Part shown: in pieces, positions 24,207-32,693 of the stretch | Layout: each line of letters begins with the position of its first letter | Position numbering within the stretch: position 1 is the stretch's first letter | Position numbers and translations under genes: made by a program | Origin: Clostridia bacterium | GTDB lineage: Bacteria > Bacillota > Clostridia > UBA1381 | Assembly: GCA_017551095.1 (NCBI GenBank) | Contig: JAFZMQ010000011.1 | Span: 1-64,000 of the forward strand | Direction of reading: 5' to 3' | Length of the DNA: 64,000 nucleotides | The notes under the pieces: generated by a model | The model's database searches: none | Seen by the model: the letters and a program-made list of their open reading frames with translations, nothing else | Told to the model about the DNA's origin: nothing

Positions 24207-27200
24207 TTATTTTAAAGGAATTGTCTTAGCCGGACAGATTGGACGCATATTTGTCTGCCACCACATTATCTTTACATATGAACCGTTCGTATCATCGGCA
24301 AACTCAACATCAACCGTTTCCGCTGCTGAGTATTGCTTAACTTCAATTATTTTCTTATTAGCATTATACATTACCGCATAGATAGTTCCCATGCTTGTAT
24401 CACCGTAAAGGGATACGGTAAGTGAATCAGGATCTACTTCCATTCTGCTTTCCTGGGTGCTGCCCTGGTTGAAGCTTAAAGTTCCATCTACATAATACCA
24501 CTTTAATAGGCTACTTGCCGGTAATCCCGTGGCTTTTGACATAGTCGAGATTCCTATATTAAGTCCGCTTGTTACCTCATCTTTAAGTTGAGCAGTTGTT
24601 ACCTCGCTATTGTGTGAGCTTTGAACATATTCAGTTCCAATATAGTAGTTATTACGGTCTACTGAGTTCTCGGTTTTGACTGCAATATCAGATGCTTTAC
24701 CCGAGGTTGCATTAAGCCTTCCACAGAAGAAGCAAGAAGCGATCGAGCCATAGTTAGTTGATGCGATACCTCCCGGATTGTCACCTTCAACATAAGCACT
24801 TGACCAGCAGTTAACAATTTTTCCGCCCTCTTGCACCTCTAAGCATATACCTCCTGCCGTGCCTGTATTCTTAACACTTCCGGTTACACCGAGATTTATT
24901 ATTGTTCCTGTTACATATGGGAACAAGCATTGATCCGTATCAGATGTAATATCAATATTTATGGTATGTCCTGCTGCGTCATAAAAACCTGCAAAGGTCT
25001 CGCTGCTACCAACACCGGTATAGTCTTCAAGACCTGACAAATCTATGTCTTTCGTCTGTCTGAAATAAATGCCCGTATAATCCTCTCCGCCAATCATAGC
25101 ATCGGAAAGGGCTTTAAAATCTTCCGCTGATTCTATCAAATACGGACGGGCACGAGTGCCATCAGGCTCAGAAATTGTGTTTTCGCCGACAGTTATTGTT
25201 GCAACATCTGCCATACTGCCATCCTGGTGAGACTTTGCCATAACATCAAATGTTTTTGCGGTTTCATTTTTATCAATTACAAGGAATCCGTCAGATGAAA
25301 CAGTTGTTCCCTCTGAAACTTCACCCTCAATTGACCAGACAACCTCAAGTGACGGATTGTACTGACCTTTTACCTCTGCCGTGAGCAAAATACCGTCGCC
25401 CTTATCCACGGTTGCACTCGTTGGAGTTACGGTTACACTGGTAATAACAGGAATTGGAATATAAAGCTCCGGATAGCCGTTTTCATTAGTCCAATAAAGC
25501 ACATAAGACACATTGAGACCAAGACCACTTGCAGCTCCCGCACGGTTAGAATCTAATTTTGCTGCTAATTGAGTTTTTGCCTGAGCTACCGGTACCGCTG
25601 TACCTTCGACTCCTGCTTCTTTTTCAGTAGGTATTACCCCCCGTACATAATAACACTCCCAGAATTGGTATTTGTCTTCCTTGCCCATTCCGATCGGAAG
25701 GCTTACTTTACCGCTACTTAATTTTCCGCAGAAAGAGCAATTTCCTACAGCTCCGTAATTATAAGTTGTAATACCACCGGCATACGATGCTTTAACATTT
25801 GCATTTGAGTAACAGTTGATTACTTTTCCGCCGGTGGCTACATAACATGCTACTCCCGACGCATAACCGCCACTCTTAGAAGATATAATTGTTCCTTGTG
25901 TACCAACATTCATAAGAGTACCGGATACCTTTGGGAAAACAGAAACATCATTCTCTGAATTTACAGAAACAGTTATCTTCTTGCCGTATCCATCATATAC
26001 GCCTGCAAAAGTGACATCTTTTCCTATACCATTATATTCGCTAAATGTTGATAAATCTATATCTTCTGTCTGCCGTACATATTTGCCTTTGTAACTATTA
26101 CCTGCAATAATATTAGCTGTAAATTCCATAAAATCATAAGGGCTATCAAGTATATACGGATCGGTAGCAGTACCTTTTCCCGTTATTCCGTCACCCATGT
26201 CCACTTCCGTAACATGATTCCAGTCTTCTTCCTCCACCATTTCGGCAGGAACATAGAACTCCTTATTTATATACATCGCAGTCCTACCGGTTGTAGGGAT
26301 TCTTACGCCGTCTTTATAATATTCATCCTGATTAGCATATACATATTTATCACCATTGTTAAAGGTGAATTTTCTCGTAATAGTGTTATATTTTCCTATT
26401 TTAGTTACCTTCACAAAAAGTTCTTCCGATAAAGCGTCAAGGTTAACTCCCATTAAATCGGCACACCAGGGTGCAAGAGCCGTATTATCGATTACATAGT
26501 CCTCTCGTGTGCTTTGAGTATCGCCAAGAACAGGATTTAAACCTTTAACTAATGATACCCCCTCGGGAACATAAGCATATACACCAACATTATCACTTGT
26601 GTGGCTGAATGAATCCCATACAAGGTCTGTGGGCTTTATTCCTTCTCTTACATCTGCAACTGCATTTGTGGGGTCTTCAGGTATATGCAGTCCTCCTGTA
26701 TTGTGGTCAGGAGCACAAATGACAACTGTGTCGGTACGGCCTTTTGCAAAGTCTAATGCCACTTTAAATGCCGCATCAAAAGCGAGGTATTCACTTGTTG
26801 TTGTGCGAACATCGTTGCTGTGTCCACCTGTATCAACCTTTCCGCCCTCAACCATAAGGAAGAAGCCGTCGGGATCTCCTGTAAGAGCCTTAATTGCTCC
26901 TGCTGTCATTTCCGCCAGCGTTGCCTGTCCTTCCTTTAACTCAACATCATACGGATAAGTTTTGTCTACAATGTTACCCCAGATTTTTTCGCCCGGTTTA
27001 ACATTTAATAGGTCCTCTTTGGTTTCAACAACGGTATATCCGTTGTCAATGGCATTTTGAATGGTGGCATATTGAGATACCATGCCATAGCCTACGCCAA
27101 GAACTACCTCAAGGTCTTTATTTTCTACCTGCTGATAAATGTTAAGATCATCACCTCTGTCGATTGCATGAGCTGTAAATGTAGCAGGTGTTGCATGTGA

Positions 27201-28358
27201 CCAATGATATGTAGAAATAATTCCCGTTGCCTTACCTACCGATTCAGCCGCCTCAACAAGATTCGCCTTTGGAGTAAAGCTTTTGTCAACACCGACATAG
27301 CCGTTAACGGTTTTATAACCTGTCGCCATAGCAGTTCCCGCTGCGGCAGAGTCGGTAATGGCACTCGAAGCAGATTTAGTTATCATACTTCCCGCAAGTT
27401 GTGAACGCATACTCATCGGCTCTGTATCTGTAGGGGTTTTATAAGGGAATTTCTCCGTATTAAACCCTCCTGCAATCTTCACTAAATTAGCAAAATCATA
27501 GAGAGGATAGCCTCCCCCGTCAGGAATAAGATAAATTATGTTTTTAATTCCGTTGCCTGTTTCCCCACCAATAGCGTCTTCGCTGACAGTCACAACGCAT
27601 ACAGGAGCGATAATAGGACACGGCTTGATATCTTTGGCGTATGTTGACCAATCCACCGTAACCTCATCTTCAACAGTGCCGTCTGCCGTTACATAATATG
27701 TACCTGCTTTATCAAAAGAAAGCGATACCTCTCCTGACTCATCAGTTACTTTGCCATCAATTGCCGAAAAACTGCTGTCATTCCACAATCCTATTGAAAT
27801 TCCCGATAAAACTGCATCCTGCAAGTCCTCCTCCGTATATGCCATGCCTAAATGACCGCTTAAAGTAAGGGAAAATTCCTCATTTACCTTAACATTTTTT
27901 TGAGGAACATCAAAAAAGGTGTACCAATCTGCATAATATAAATCATCTTTGTTGATTGATGCAACTAACTTATCACCATTCTCAACAGTTTGTGAGCTGA
28001 CGCCGCTTATTCCGGTATTATTTACGAAAAACAGCGTGTTATATGTATCAGTACCCCACAGCTTAGTTACGCTTGTATAACCGTAAGAATCTGCTGTGGC
28101 ATATCCGTTCTCCGCATTATATGCCTTATGTGCGGCAATAAGTGCCTCATCATATGTGAGCGTCCCATCGCCGTCAATATCTTTTACTGTGACCTCACGG
28201 TTTGCCATAGGCGTTCCGTCGTTATCGGATGCGATAACACCCTTTACGCTTACGGTAAGGTAAACCTGTATTTCATTTTCTGCAAACACCGCATTTGGCA
28301 TTACTGTTAAACACATTAAGATTGCTAAGATTAAACTCAAAATTTTTTTCGACTTCAT
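24207..28358 (-). CDS. Large secreted alkaline phosphatase with Big/GLUG-type repeats
   Basis: A 1383-residue extracellular phosphomonoesterase. The start is the ATG of MKSKKILSLILAIL, 7 bp after GGAGGT. A signal peptide (~1-26, ending NAVFA) leads to an EF-hand-like DIDGDGTLTYDEAL segment in a DUF4430-like region (~40-130), then the alkaline phosphatase domain (~270-670). That domain has IPDGGG, nucleophile Ser in TDSAAAGTAMATGYK, GHSNDVR and APDHNTGG. The rest is a tail of two similar ~130-residue modules (NCYSNANV ... NCWSSAYV) separated by a Big-like Ig domain, and a C-terminal ~100-residue domain. No SLH or LPXTG anchor is seen. Probably released for phosphate or nucleotide scavenging. 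Confidence 0.88.
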   Translation of the reverse strand: MKSKKILSLILAILMCLTVMPNAVFAENEIQVYLTVSVKGVIASDNDGTPMANREVTVKDIDGDGTLTYDEALIAAHKAYNAENGYATADSYGYTSVTKLWGTDTYNTLFFVNNTGISGVSSQTVENGDKLVASINKDDLYYADWYTFFDVPQKNVKVNEEFSLTLSGHLGMAYTEEDLQDAVLSGISIGLWNDSSFSAIDGKVTDESGEVSLSFDKAGTYYVTADGTVEDEVTVDWSTYAKDIKPCPIIAPVCVVTVSEDAIGGETGNGIKNIIYLIPDGGGYPLYDFANLVKIAGGFNTEKFPYKTPTDTEPMSMRSQLAGSMITKSASSAITDSAAAGTAMATGYKTVNGYVGVDKSFTPKANLVEAAESVGKATGIISTYHWSHATPATFTAHAIDRGDDLNIYQQVENKDLEVVLGVGYGMVSQYATIQNAIDNGYTVVETKEDLLNVKPGEKIWGNIVDKTYPYDVELKEGQATLAEMTAGAIKALTGDPDGFFLMVEGGKVDTGGHSNDVRTTTSEYLAFDAAFKVALDFAKGRTDTVVICAPDHNTGGLHIPEDPTNAVADVREGIKPTDLVWDSFSHTSDNVGVYAYVPEGVSLVKGLNPVLGDTQSTREDYVIDNTALAPWCADLMGVNLDALSEELFVKVTKIGKYNTITRKFTFNNGDKYVYANQDEYYKDGVRIPTTGRTAMYINKEFYVPAEMVEEEDWNHVTEVDMGDGITGKGTATDPYILDSPYDFMEFTANIIAGNSYKGKYVRQTEDIDLSTFSEYNGIGKDVTFAGVYDGYGKKITVSVNSENDVSVFPKVSGTLMNVGTQGTIISSKSGGYASGVACYVATGGKVINCYSNANVKASYAGGITTYNYGAVGNCSFCGKLSSGKVSLPIGMGKEDKYQFWECYYVRGVIPTEKEAGVEGTAVPVAQAKTQLAAKLDSNRAGAASGLGLNVSYVLYWTNENGYPELYIPIPVITSVTVTPTSATVDKGDGILLTAEVKGQYNPSLEVVWSIEGEVSEGTTVSSDGFLVIDKNETAKTFDVMAKSHQDGSMADVATITVGENTISEPDGTRARPYLIESAEDFKALSDAMIGGEDYTGIYFRQTKDIDLSGLEDYTGVGSSETFAGFYDAAGHTINIDITSDTDQCLFPYVTGTIINLGVTGSVKNTGTAGGICLEVQEGGKIVNCWSSAYVEGDNPGGIASTNYGSIASCFFCGRLNATSGKASDIAVKTENSVDRNNYYIGTEYVQSSHNSEVTTAQLKDEVTSGLNIGISTMSKATGLPASSLLKWYYVDGTLSFNQGSTQESRMEVDPDSLTVSLYGDTSMGTIYAVMYNANKKIIEVKQYSAAETVDVEFADDTNGSYVKIMWWQTNMRPICPAKTIPLK

Positions 28359-28452
28359 TTTTTTGACCTCCAATCTTTTATACCTTTTATTATATCACTT
28401 GGTGAAATACACGTCAATATAAAACAGTAAGAAAGGTGTAAATATTGTAATT

Positions 28453-29316
28453 TCAACCTTGTTCCCCACTATTTATGATTTCATTGGCAATCTCATAAAG
28501 CATTATGCTGCTTCTTTCAAATAGCGAATCCGGCATCTTGTTTGGTGCAACGGTTTCAAGAGAAAATACGCCGTCATAGCCGATATCTTTAAGTGAGTGA
28601 GCAAAGGCTTTCCAGTCTATTGTGCCAAAATAAGGCATCAAATGCAAATCTTTGCCGCATTTATTATCATGGATATGCACTACTTTGATTTTGTCGCCAA
28701 GACGCCTTACTTCATCGCATAAGGATAAATCATCAAACACGGACACATGCCCTGTATCAAGGCAAATCTTAAAATTCTCGTCATTTATTTCTTCGACAAA
28801 GTTCAGAATTGCCGCCGGTTTTGCCATTGAAAACTTGGCCATGGGTATATTTTCAAGGCAAATAGTAATACCATATTTCTTGGCGGTTATTAGTAGCTCC
28901 CTCATAAACATAAGGTTTATATCCCACGTTTCCCTCTCGTTGCCAGTAAGCATATCACCAGCTCCAAGAGGCATCAATGGGTGAATAACCCAATTTTTAC
29001 AGCCGAGCAAGGAGGTAAAGCGAATTGATTTTTTCATTTTTTCCATACGTTCTGCTCTATCCTCAGGGCTGCCGTCTCTGGGAGGCGACCTCCACGGACC
29101 GTGAGTCTGGTATATTTCAATACCGGCTTCATCCGCAAGTGCTTTTTCATGAAGCAAAAGTTCCTCCGCCGCAGAAGATGTGTAAATCTCTGTATTGGTG
29201 TTTGACATATTGAAATCAATACAAGAAAATCCATGTTCTTTAAGTTTAAGATATTTTTTATCACCATAACGGCAGTAACCACTGTTAAAAAGATTGAATT
29301 CTATGCCTATTTTCAT
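28453..29316 (-). CDS. Sugar phosphate isomerase/epimerase-type TIM barrel protein
   Basis: A 287-residue xylose-isomerase-like/AP-endonuclease-2 TIM barrel. Metal-binding signatures are visible: ENIPM (~153-157, a glutamate ligand), CLDTGHVS (~185-192), VHIHDN (~215-220) and SLETV (~262-266). Such proteins isomerise or epimerise keto sugars or inositols in the cytosol, and sequence alone does not give the substrate. AAAGGGGA precedes the ATG. No sugar transporter or kinase lies next to it; it is monocistronic between the phosphatase and the tRNA gene. Confidence 0.85.
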   Translation of the reverse strand: MKIGIEFNLFNSGYCRYGDKKYLKLKEHGFSCIDFNMSNTNTEIYTSSAAEELLLHEKALADEAGIEIYQTHGPWRSPPRDGSPEDRAERMEKMKKSIRFTSLLGCKNWVIHPLMPLGAGDMLTGNERETWDINLMFMRELLITAKKYGITICLENIPMAKFSMAKPAAILNFVEEINDENFKICLDTGHVSVFDDLSLCDEVRRLGDKIKVVHIHDNKCGKDLHLMPYFGTIDWKAFAHSLKDIGYDGVFSLETVAPNKMPDSLFERSSIMLYEIANEIINSGEQG

Positions 29317-29505
29317 ATTAAAATCCCCTTTGCAACCGAAATATCTTTAAAAGACATTGTACCCTTATAATTTTTTCTTGTCAATATATAACACTTGGAA
29401 AACAATTTACGGATAAAAAATAGGACTACTGCCCAGTTAAATAGTAGTCCCATCTTGGAAAAGCCAAAATCTTTAGATGCATCTTAACGTAATGAATGAT
29501 ACACA

Positions 29506-29541
29506 TAAAAAGAAAACCGCTTAAAAGACGGTTTCCTTTTT
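29506..29541 (-). terminator. Terminator downstream of tRNA-Arg
   Basis: Minus strand GGAAACCG-tcttttaag-CGGTTTTC followed by TTTTT, directly after the encoded CCA end. Confidence 0.85.
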
Positions 29542-29617
29542 GGTACGCCGGAAGGGATTCGAACCCCCGACCTTTTGGTTCGTAGCCAAACACTCTATCC
29601 AACTGAGCTACCGGCGC
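29541..29617 (-). tRNA. tRNA-Arg (anticodon ACG), CCA encoded
   Basis: A full cloverleaf can be drawn on the minus strand. The acceptor stem is GCGCCGG / CCGGCGT with a G-U first pair, followed by A73 and an encoded CCA. The D arm has AGCTCAGTTGGATAGAGT, the anticodon stem TTGG / CCAA encloses CTACGAA with anticodon ACG, and the T arm has GGTTCGAATCC. It reads CGU/CGC/CGA after A34-to-I editing. It has its own promoter and terminator. Confidence 0.98.
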
Positions 29618-29634
29618 ATTTAGCAACAAGAAGC

Positions 29635-29664
29635 ATTATAGCACAAATAATACTTATATGTCAA
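29635..29664 (-). promoter_or_regulatory. Promoter of tRNA-Arg
   Basis: Minus strand TTGACA (29659-29664), 18-bp spacer, TATAAT (29635-29640), 18 bp upstream of the mature 5' end. Both boxes are consensus. Confidence 0.85.
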
Positions 29665-29685
29665 GCTATTTTGTAAAAAACTTCA

Positions 29686-30462
29686 CTAATTCATACCTAT
29701 TCCAAAATAGCAGTCAGAATAACTTTCAGGATAGACCATTGCTATCTTTTCACCGGCAATACCCTCTTTCACTCCTACAATATGTTTTTTACCGAAAAAC
29801 TCACCAATATCGTCTATCACATCTTCTCTTGTCAGGAGTTCGGGAATTGCAACCTTTTCCCCTGCCAAGTAGCAAAATGCACAAGCAACTATCCTGCCAT
29901 TTTTTGATAATTTAATATAATCACCATTATATATTTGAGCAAAATAATCAAGCATATTTTTGTCCCATTTGACGTATCTTTTGCTGTTAAAATATGCTTC
30001 TCTTAACGTAAAATATGCAGCGGAATCTATTTTTTCTACGCAAAAATCACTATTTTCTGCATGGGAAACCATCTTGTCTATCTTTATTGCACATTTTAGT
30101 TCTGAAAATCCAAACTTTCCATAAAATTCAAACAGTCCGGCGTTTTGCGGCAGAATAGCTAAAAATTTTTCATTTTTCTCCTGAATAAATCTCTTGGCAT
30201 ATTCAATAAGTTCTCCTGCAAAACCCCTGTTACGAAAGTTTTTATCCGTTGCAACCGCATAAACATATCTGCCATTATCAACGCTTATTTTTACGGGAAA
30301 AAGAGTCAGCATTGAAACTGTCTTTTTACCATTTTCAAGTACGAGCATATATTTACCAAAGCGATCCAGAAAATCCAAAATATATTTTTCTGCGTCACCA
30401 AATGCTTCTTGCCAAATTCTAACTATATCTTTTCTGTCAGTTTCCTTAAAAAAGCGTATCAT
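29686..30462 (-). CDS. GNAT-family N-acetyltransferase
   Basis: A 258-residue acetyltransferase with the acetyl-CoA loop in its N-terminal half (ATDKNFRNRGFAGELIEYAK, ~91-110; the R-N-R-G-F-A motif A) and an extended C-terminal half. The length and layout resemble the Eis-like/two-GNAT group. The substrate is unknown. The ATG overlaps the stop of the DUF2156 gene (ATGA), so the two are co-translated and may work on related substrates. Confidence 0.8.
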   Translation of the reverse strand: MIRFFKETDRKDIVRIWQEAFGDAEKYILDFLDRFGKYMLVLENGKKTVSMLTLFPVKISVDNGRYVYAVATDKNFRNRGFAGELIEYAKRFIQEKNEKFLAILPQNAGLFEFYGKFGFSELKCAIKIDKMVSHAENSDFCVEKIDSAAYFTLREAYFNSKRYVKWDKNMLDYFAQIYNGDYIKLSKNGRIVACAFCYLAGEKVAIPELLTREDVIDDIGEFFGKKHIVGVKEGIAGEKIAMVYPESYSDCYFGIGMN

Positions 30463-31340
30463 TTTACTACCTTTGCGTTATATTTTTTAATAATCTCATA
30501 CGGCTGATATGACAGTTTGGCTCGTCTTAATCCCTCATCCGCAGCGTCATCTTCACGGTTTACATACAAAAATCCGTTGCAGTTATGCCTTACAAATTCA
30601 CGGTTAATTATTGCATAAGCTCCATTTATGCTGCTGAACGCCTTTTCAATATGTACCAGCATAGTATCAGGGTTAAGCTTATCGCCTACCGAAAAAGCAA
30701 CCACTTCACCATTTGTTCTTATCAAACCGCCCGACAGTCCAAGTTCCTTGTAGTTTTTAAGGGCAATTTTTACGGCCTCTGTTTCTTCTTTTAACCCCTT
30801 GCGTTCGTTAAAGTCCTGCGTTTTGCACCATTTTTCGTGCATTTTTTTAACTTCATCAAGATTTTTTTCGGTGATTTCCTCATATTTCCAATCAGGGTTT
30901 TCTGCCTCAAACTTATTTATATGATTTCTTTTTGAGCTGAGTTTTTTGCCCTTTAAATTTGCAAGATTTTCAGAAAGATAGACATAATCTCCTGCATCAC
31001 GGTTTTCTGTAAAAGTGAATTTTTGGGGATACTCTTTTTCTAAAAAAATCTTTTGTCTATCATTCAGAGAATAAAACATAAGCCCGTCAGGGCATAAATC
31101 AATAAGCTTATCCACGGCACATTTCAAATCCCCTCTGCCGCACGGGAATAAATATGCCTTTTTGCCGCGCCCTGAGCGTATATAAAGTATGTCATCCTCT
31201 ATCGCAAATTCAATTCCATACTGATTTTGCCAGATAAATAAAAGAGTAAAATTATATTCCATAGACTCACACGGACTGCAATTTAGCAGACTGTCTATCT
31301 CTTTTTTATCCCCTATCTCCGCTTTTTTGAAAACCAACAT
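30459..31340 (-). CDS. DUF2156 (phosphatidylglycerol lysyltransferase-like) protein
   Basis: A soluble 293-residue protein resembling the C-terminal, aminoacyl-tRNA-using domain of MprF/LPG synthase (DUF2156, double GNAT fold). The start is the ATG of MLVFKKAEIGDK, 6 bp after AGAGG. Telling segments are LKGKKLSSKRNHINKF (~148-163), HEKWCKTQD and the C-terminal FVNREDDAADEGLRRAK. It has no membrane domain, so it is not an MprF flippase. Family members may transfer an amino acid to an unknown acceptor. It overlaps the GNAT gene by 4 bp. Confidence 0.82.
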   Translation of the reverse strand: MLVFKKAEIGDKKEIDSLLNCSPCESMEYNFTLLFIWQNQYGIEFAIEDDILYIRSGRGKKAYLFPCGRGDLKCAVDKLIDLCPDGLMFYSLNDRQKIFLEKEYPQKFTFTENRDAGDYVYLSENLANLKGKKLSSKRNHINKFEAENPDWKYEEITEKNLDEVKKMHEKWCKTQDFNERKGLKEETEAVKIALKNYKELGLSGGLIRTNGEVVAFSVGDKLNPDTMLVHIEKAFSSINGAYAIINREFVRHNCNGFLYVNREDDAADEGLRRAKLSYQPYEIIKKYNAKVVK

Positions 31341-31399
31341 TTTTTGCCTCTTTCTTCTCCTGTAATATCCACAATATACCACAAATCAATATTTATGTC

Positions 31400-31434
31400 A
31401 AATTAAAAGCCGTCATTTTGACGGCTTTTAATTT
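31400..31434. terminator. Terminator overlapping the end of the small YtxH-like gene
   Basis: A 16-bp perfect inverted repeat (AAATTAAAAGCCGTCA and its complement, 3-nt loop). It works on either strand and touches the stop codon of the gene at 31433. Confidence 0.8.
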
Positions 31435-31603
31435 AGTGCATAATGCTTATTGCACTGTCTATAATATTTCCAATGTTTTTAAAAACTCCCTCTGTTTTTT
31501 TCTGCATTTTTCGCTTTTGTTTATCGGATATAGGGTCAACAACCATTGTGACACAAGCACCTACTAAAAGTCCTGTCGCCATTCCTCGCATAAATCCGCC
31601 CAT
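31433..31603 (-). CDS. Small glycine-rich envelope protein (YtxH-like)
   Basis: A 56-residue protein. The start is the ATG of MGGFMRGMATG, because AGAGGAGTG lies 7 bp before it. A short hydrophobic segment (MRGMATGLLVGACVTMVVDP, residues 5-24) is followed by a basic helix KQKRKMQKK and an amphipathic tail. This looks like YtxH-type stress or spore-envelope proteins, but the match is only by character. It stands alone between two terminators. Confidence 0.65.
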   Translation of the reverse strand: MGGFMRGMATGLLVGACVTMVVDPISDKQKRKMQKKTEGVFKNIGNIIDSAISIMH

Positions 31604-31674
31604 TTTTTCACTCCTCTCAATCTTTTTATTTATATTTAGTATGTGCAAAAAAACGGCGAATAAATATACTTATT

Positions 31675-31706
31675 AAAAAAATCCTCAAAATTTTGAGGAT
31701 TTTTTT
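31675..31706. terminator. Terminator of the stalk-domain protein gene
   Basis: A near-perfect palindrome AAAAAAATCCTCAAAATTTTGAGGATTTTTTT right after the stop of the gene at 31707 (minus strand). Confidence 0.85.
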
Positions 31707-32180
31707 CTATTTTGTAATAGTAACCTTTTTTGTTAATTCATCATACTCTGTCGTGTATCCGTATGCAGAAGCCAACGAGCGAAGAGGTATCATAGTCCTG
31801 TCATCAACTATCACCGACGGTGCGTCTAAATCAATACGGGCACCATCTACAAATATGGCACTCTGACCAATTTGCAACACTACTGCGACATCATTTCTGA
31901 ATGCATAAACGGTTCTTGTTTCCGCATCCCACTGCACCTTTGCACCTAAGCACTCAAATATTGAACGCAGCGGAACCATTGTTATGTCATTTATAATACA
32001 CGGTGCGACATCTAAACCAACTGCTATATCGCCTTCAAAAACCATCTCTTTCTCACCGATTGTCATGCTGATTACAGGAGAAGTAGGTTTTAGCGTCTCC
32101 TCTGTTTTTTCCTCCGCAAAAGCTGAACTCATAAAGAGCATCAACCCTGCACATATCACACTCACAATTTTTTTATTCAT
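31707..32180 (-). CDS. Secreted copper-amine-oxidase N-terminal (stalk) domain protein
   Basis: A 157-residue exported protein. A signal peptide (MNKKIVSVICAGLMLFMSSAFA) is followed by two stalk units with the repeated MVPLRSIFE / MIPLRSLAS core, the ‘copper amine oxidase N-terminal domain' common in many copies in Clostridia. The domain is non-catalytic and is thought to bind cell-wall material or act as a spacer. The start is the ATG at 32180, 8 bp after GGAG. A consensus promoter lies upstream. Confidence 0.88.
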   Translation of the reverse strand: MNKKIVSVICAGLMLFMSSAFAEEKTEETLKPTSPVISMTIGEKEMVFEGDIAVGLDVAPCIINDITMVPLRSIFECLGAKVQWDAETRTVYAFRNDVAVVLQIGQSAIFVDGARIDLDAPSVIVDDRTMIPLRSLASAYGYTTEYDELTKKVTITK

Positions 32181-32204
32181 AAGTACAACTCCTTTTTTTC
32201 TTTC

Positions 32205-32233
32205 ATTATACATTAAATCAAAACGAATTGCAA
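32205..32233 (-). promoter_or_regulatory. Promoter of the stalk-domain protein gene
   Basis: Minus strand TTGCAA (32228-32233), 17-bp spacer, TATAAT (32205-32210), 24 bp before the start. Confidence 0.7.
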
Positions 32234-32304
32234 TATTTTTTAACACTTTTTATCGTGATTTCGTATTATAGAATAGGTCTTACATAATGTAAGGAGGTGA
32301 AAAT

Positions 32305-32559
32305 ATGTATTGTCCTGTAACCGATTCTGATTCTGACCGCTGCACATGCACGAGCCGCTGCTGCCGTCTTTATAATATTGCGCTCGGATTTTTAAGCGCC
32401 ATATTATTCTTTGTACTCGGCATAATCTTCGCTTTGTTAGAAGGCGAACTTGTGGCAACAGCACTACCACTTTTGGTAATAACATTTATCATTCTTTTTA
32501 TAGTATTTATAGTTACTGTTTTAACAAGAGGATGTTGCAACAACCAATCAAGACAATAG
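32305..32559 (+). CDS. Small cysteine-rich two-helix membrane protein
   Basis: An 84-residue protein that I cannot assign. An N-terminal cluster CTCTSRCC (residues 13-20) precedes two hydrophobic helices (~23-43 and ~51-72), and RGCCNN follows. With both ends likely on the same side, the five or more cysteines could bind metal or form disulfides. AAGGAGGTG lies 6 bp before the ATG, an excellent site, and its own terminator follows, so the gene is real. It lies just upstream of a metal-exporting ATPase, which makes a metal link possible but unproven. Confidence 0.75.
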   Translation: MYCPVTDSDSDRCTCTSRCCRLYNIALGFLSAILFFVLGIIFALLEGELVATALPLLVITFIILFIVFIVTVLTRGCCNNQSRQ

Positions 32560-32572
32560 CATAGAATAATAG

Positions 32573-32623
32573 AAAGTCTGTCTGCTGTTATTTTGAAAAG
32601 TAGGCAGACTTTTTTTATTTTTT
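32573..32623 (+). terminator. Terminator of the small membrane protein gene
   Basis: Plus strand AAAGTCTGTCT with AGGCAGACTTT and a T-run (TTTTTTTATTTTTT). Confidence 0.8.
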
Positions 32624-32626
32624 CTA

Positions 32627-32679
32627 TTGACAAATGCTATTTTGAATAATATAATGAACATATGAACAATTATTCATAT
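32627..32679 (+). promoter_or_regulatory. Metal ATPase promoter with ArsR/SmtB-type operator
   Basis: TTGACA (32627-32632), 17-bp spacer and TATAAT (32650-32655), a full consensus promoter. Four bases past the -10 box, over the expected transcription start, lies ATATGAACAATTATTCATAT (32660-32679), a palindrome with one mismatched pair. It closely resembles the ATATGAA...TTCA(G)AT sites of SmtB, CzrA and ZiaR repressors. This would block transcription until Zn, Cd or Co binds the repressor. No ArsR-family gene is next to it. Confidence 0.8.
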
Positions 32680-32693
32680 ATGGAGGTGTTTTT

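Noticed and set aside
29426-29629. 67-residue open frame with PVAQLDRVFGYEPKGRGFESL on the minus strand
   Set aside because: It is read straight through the tRNA-Arg gene; the APVAQLDRV...GFESL string is the well-known false translation of tRNA sequences.
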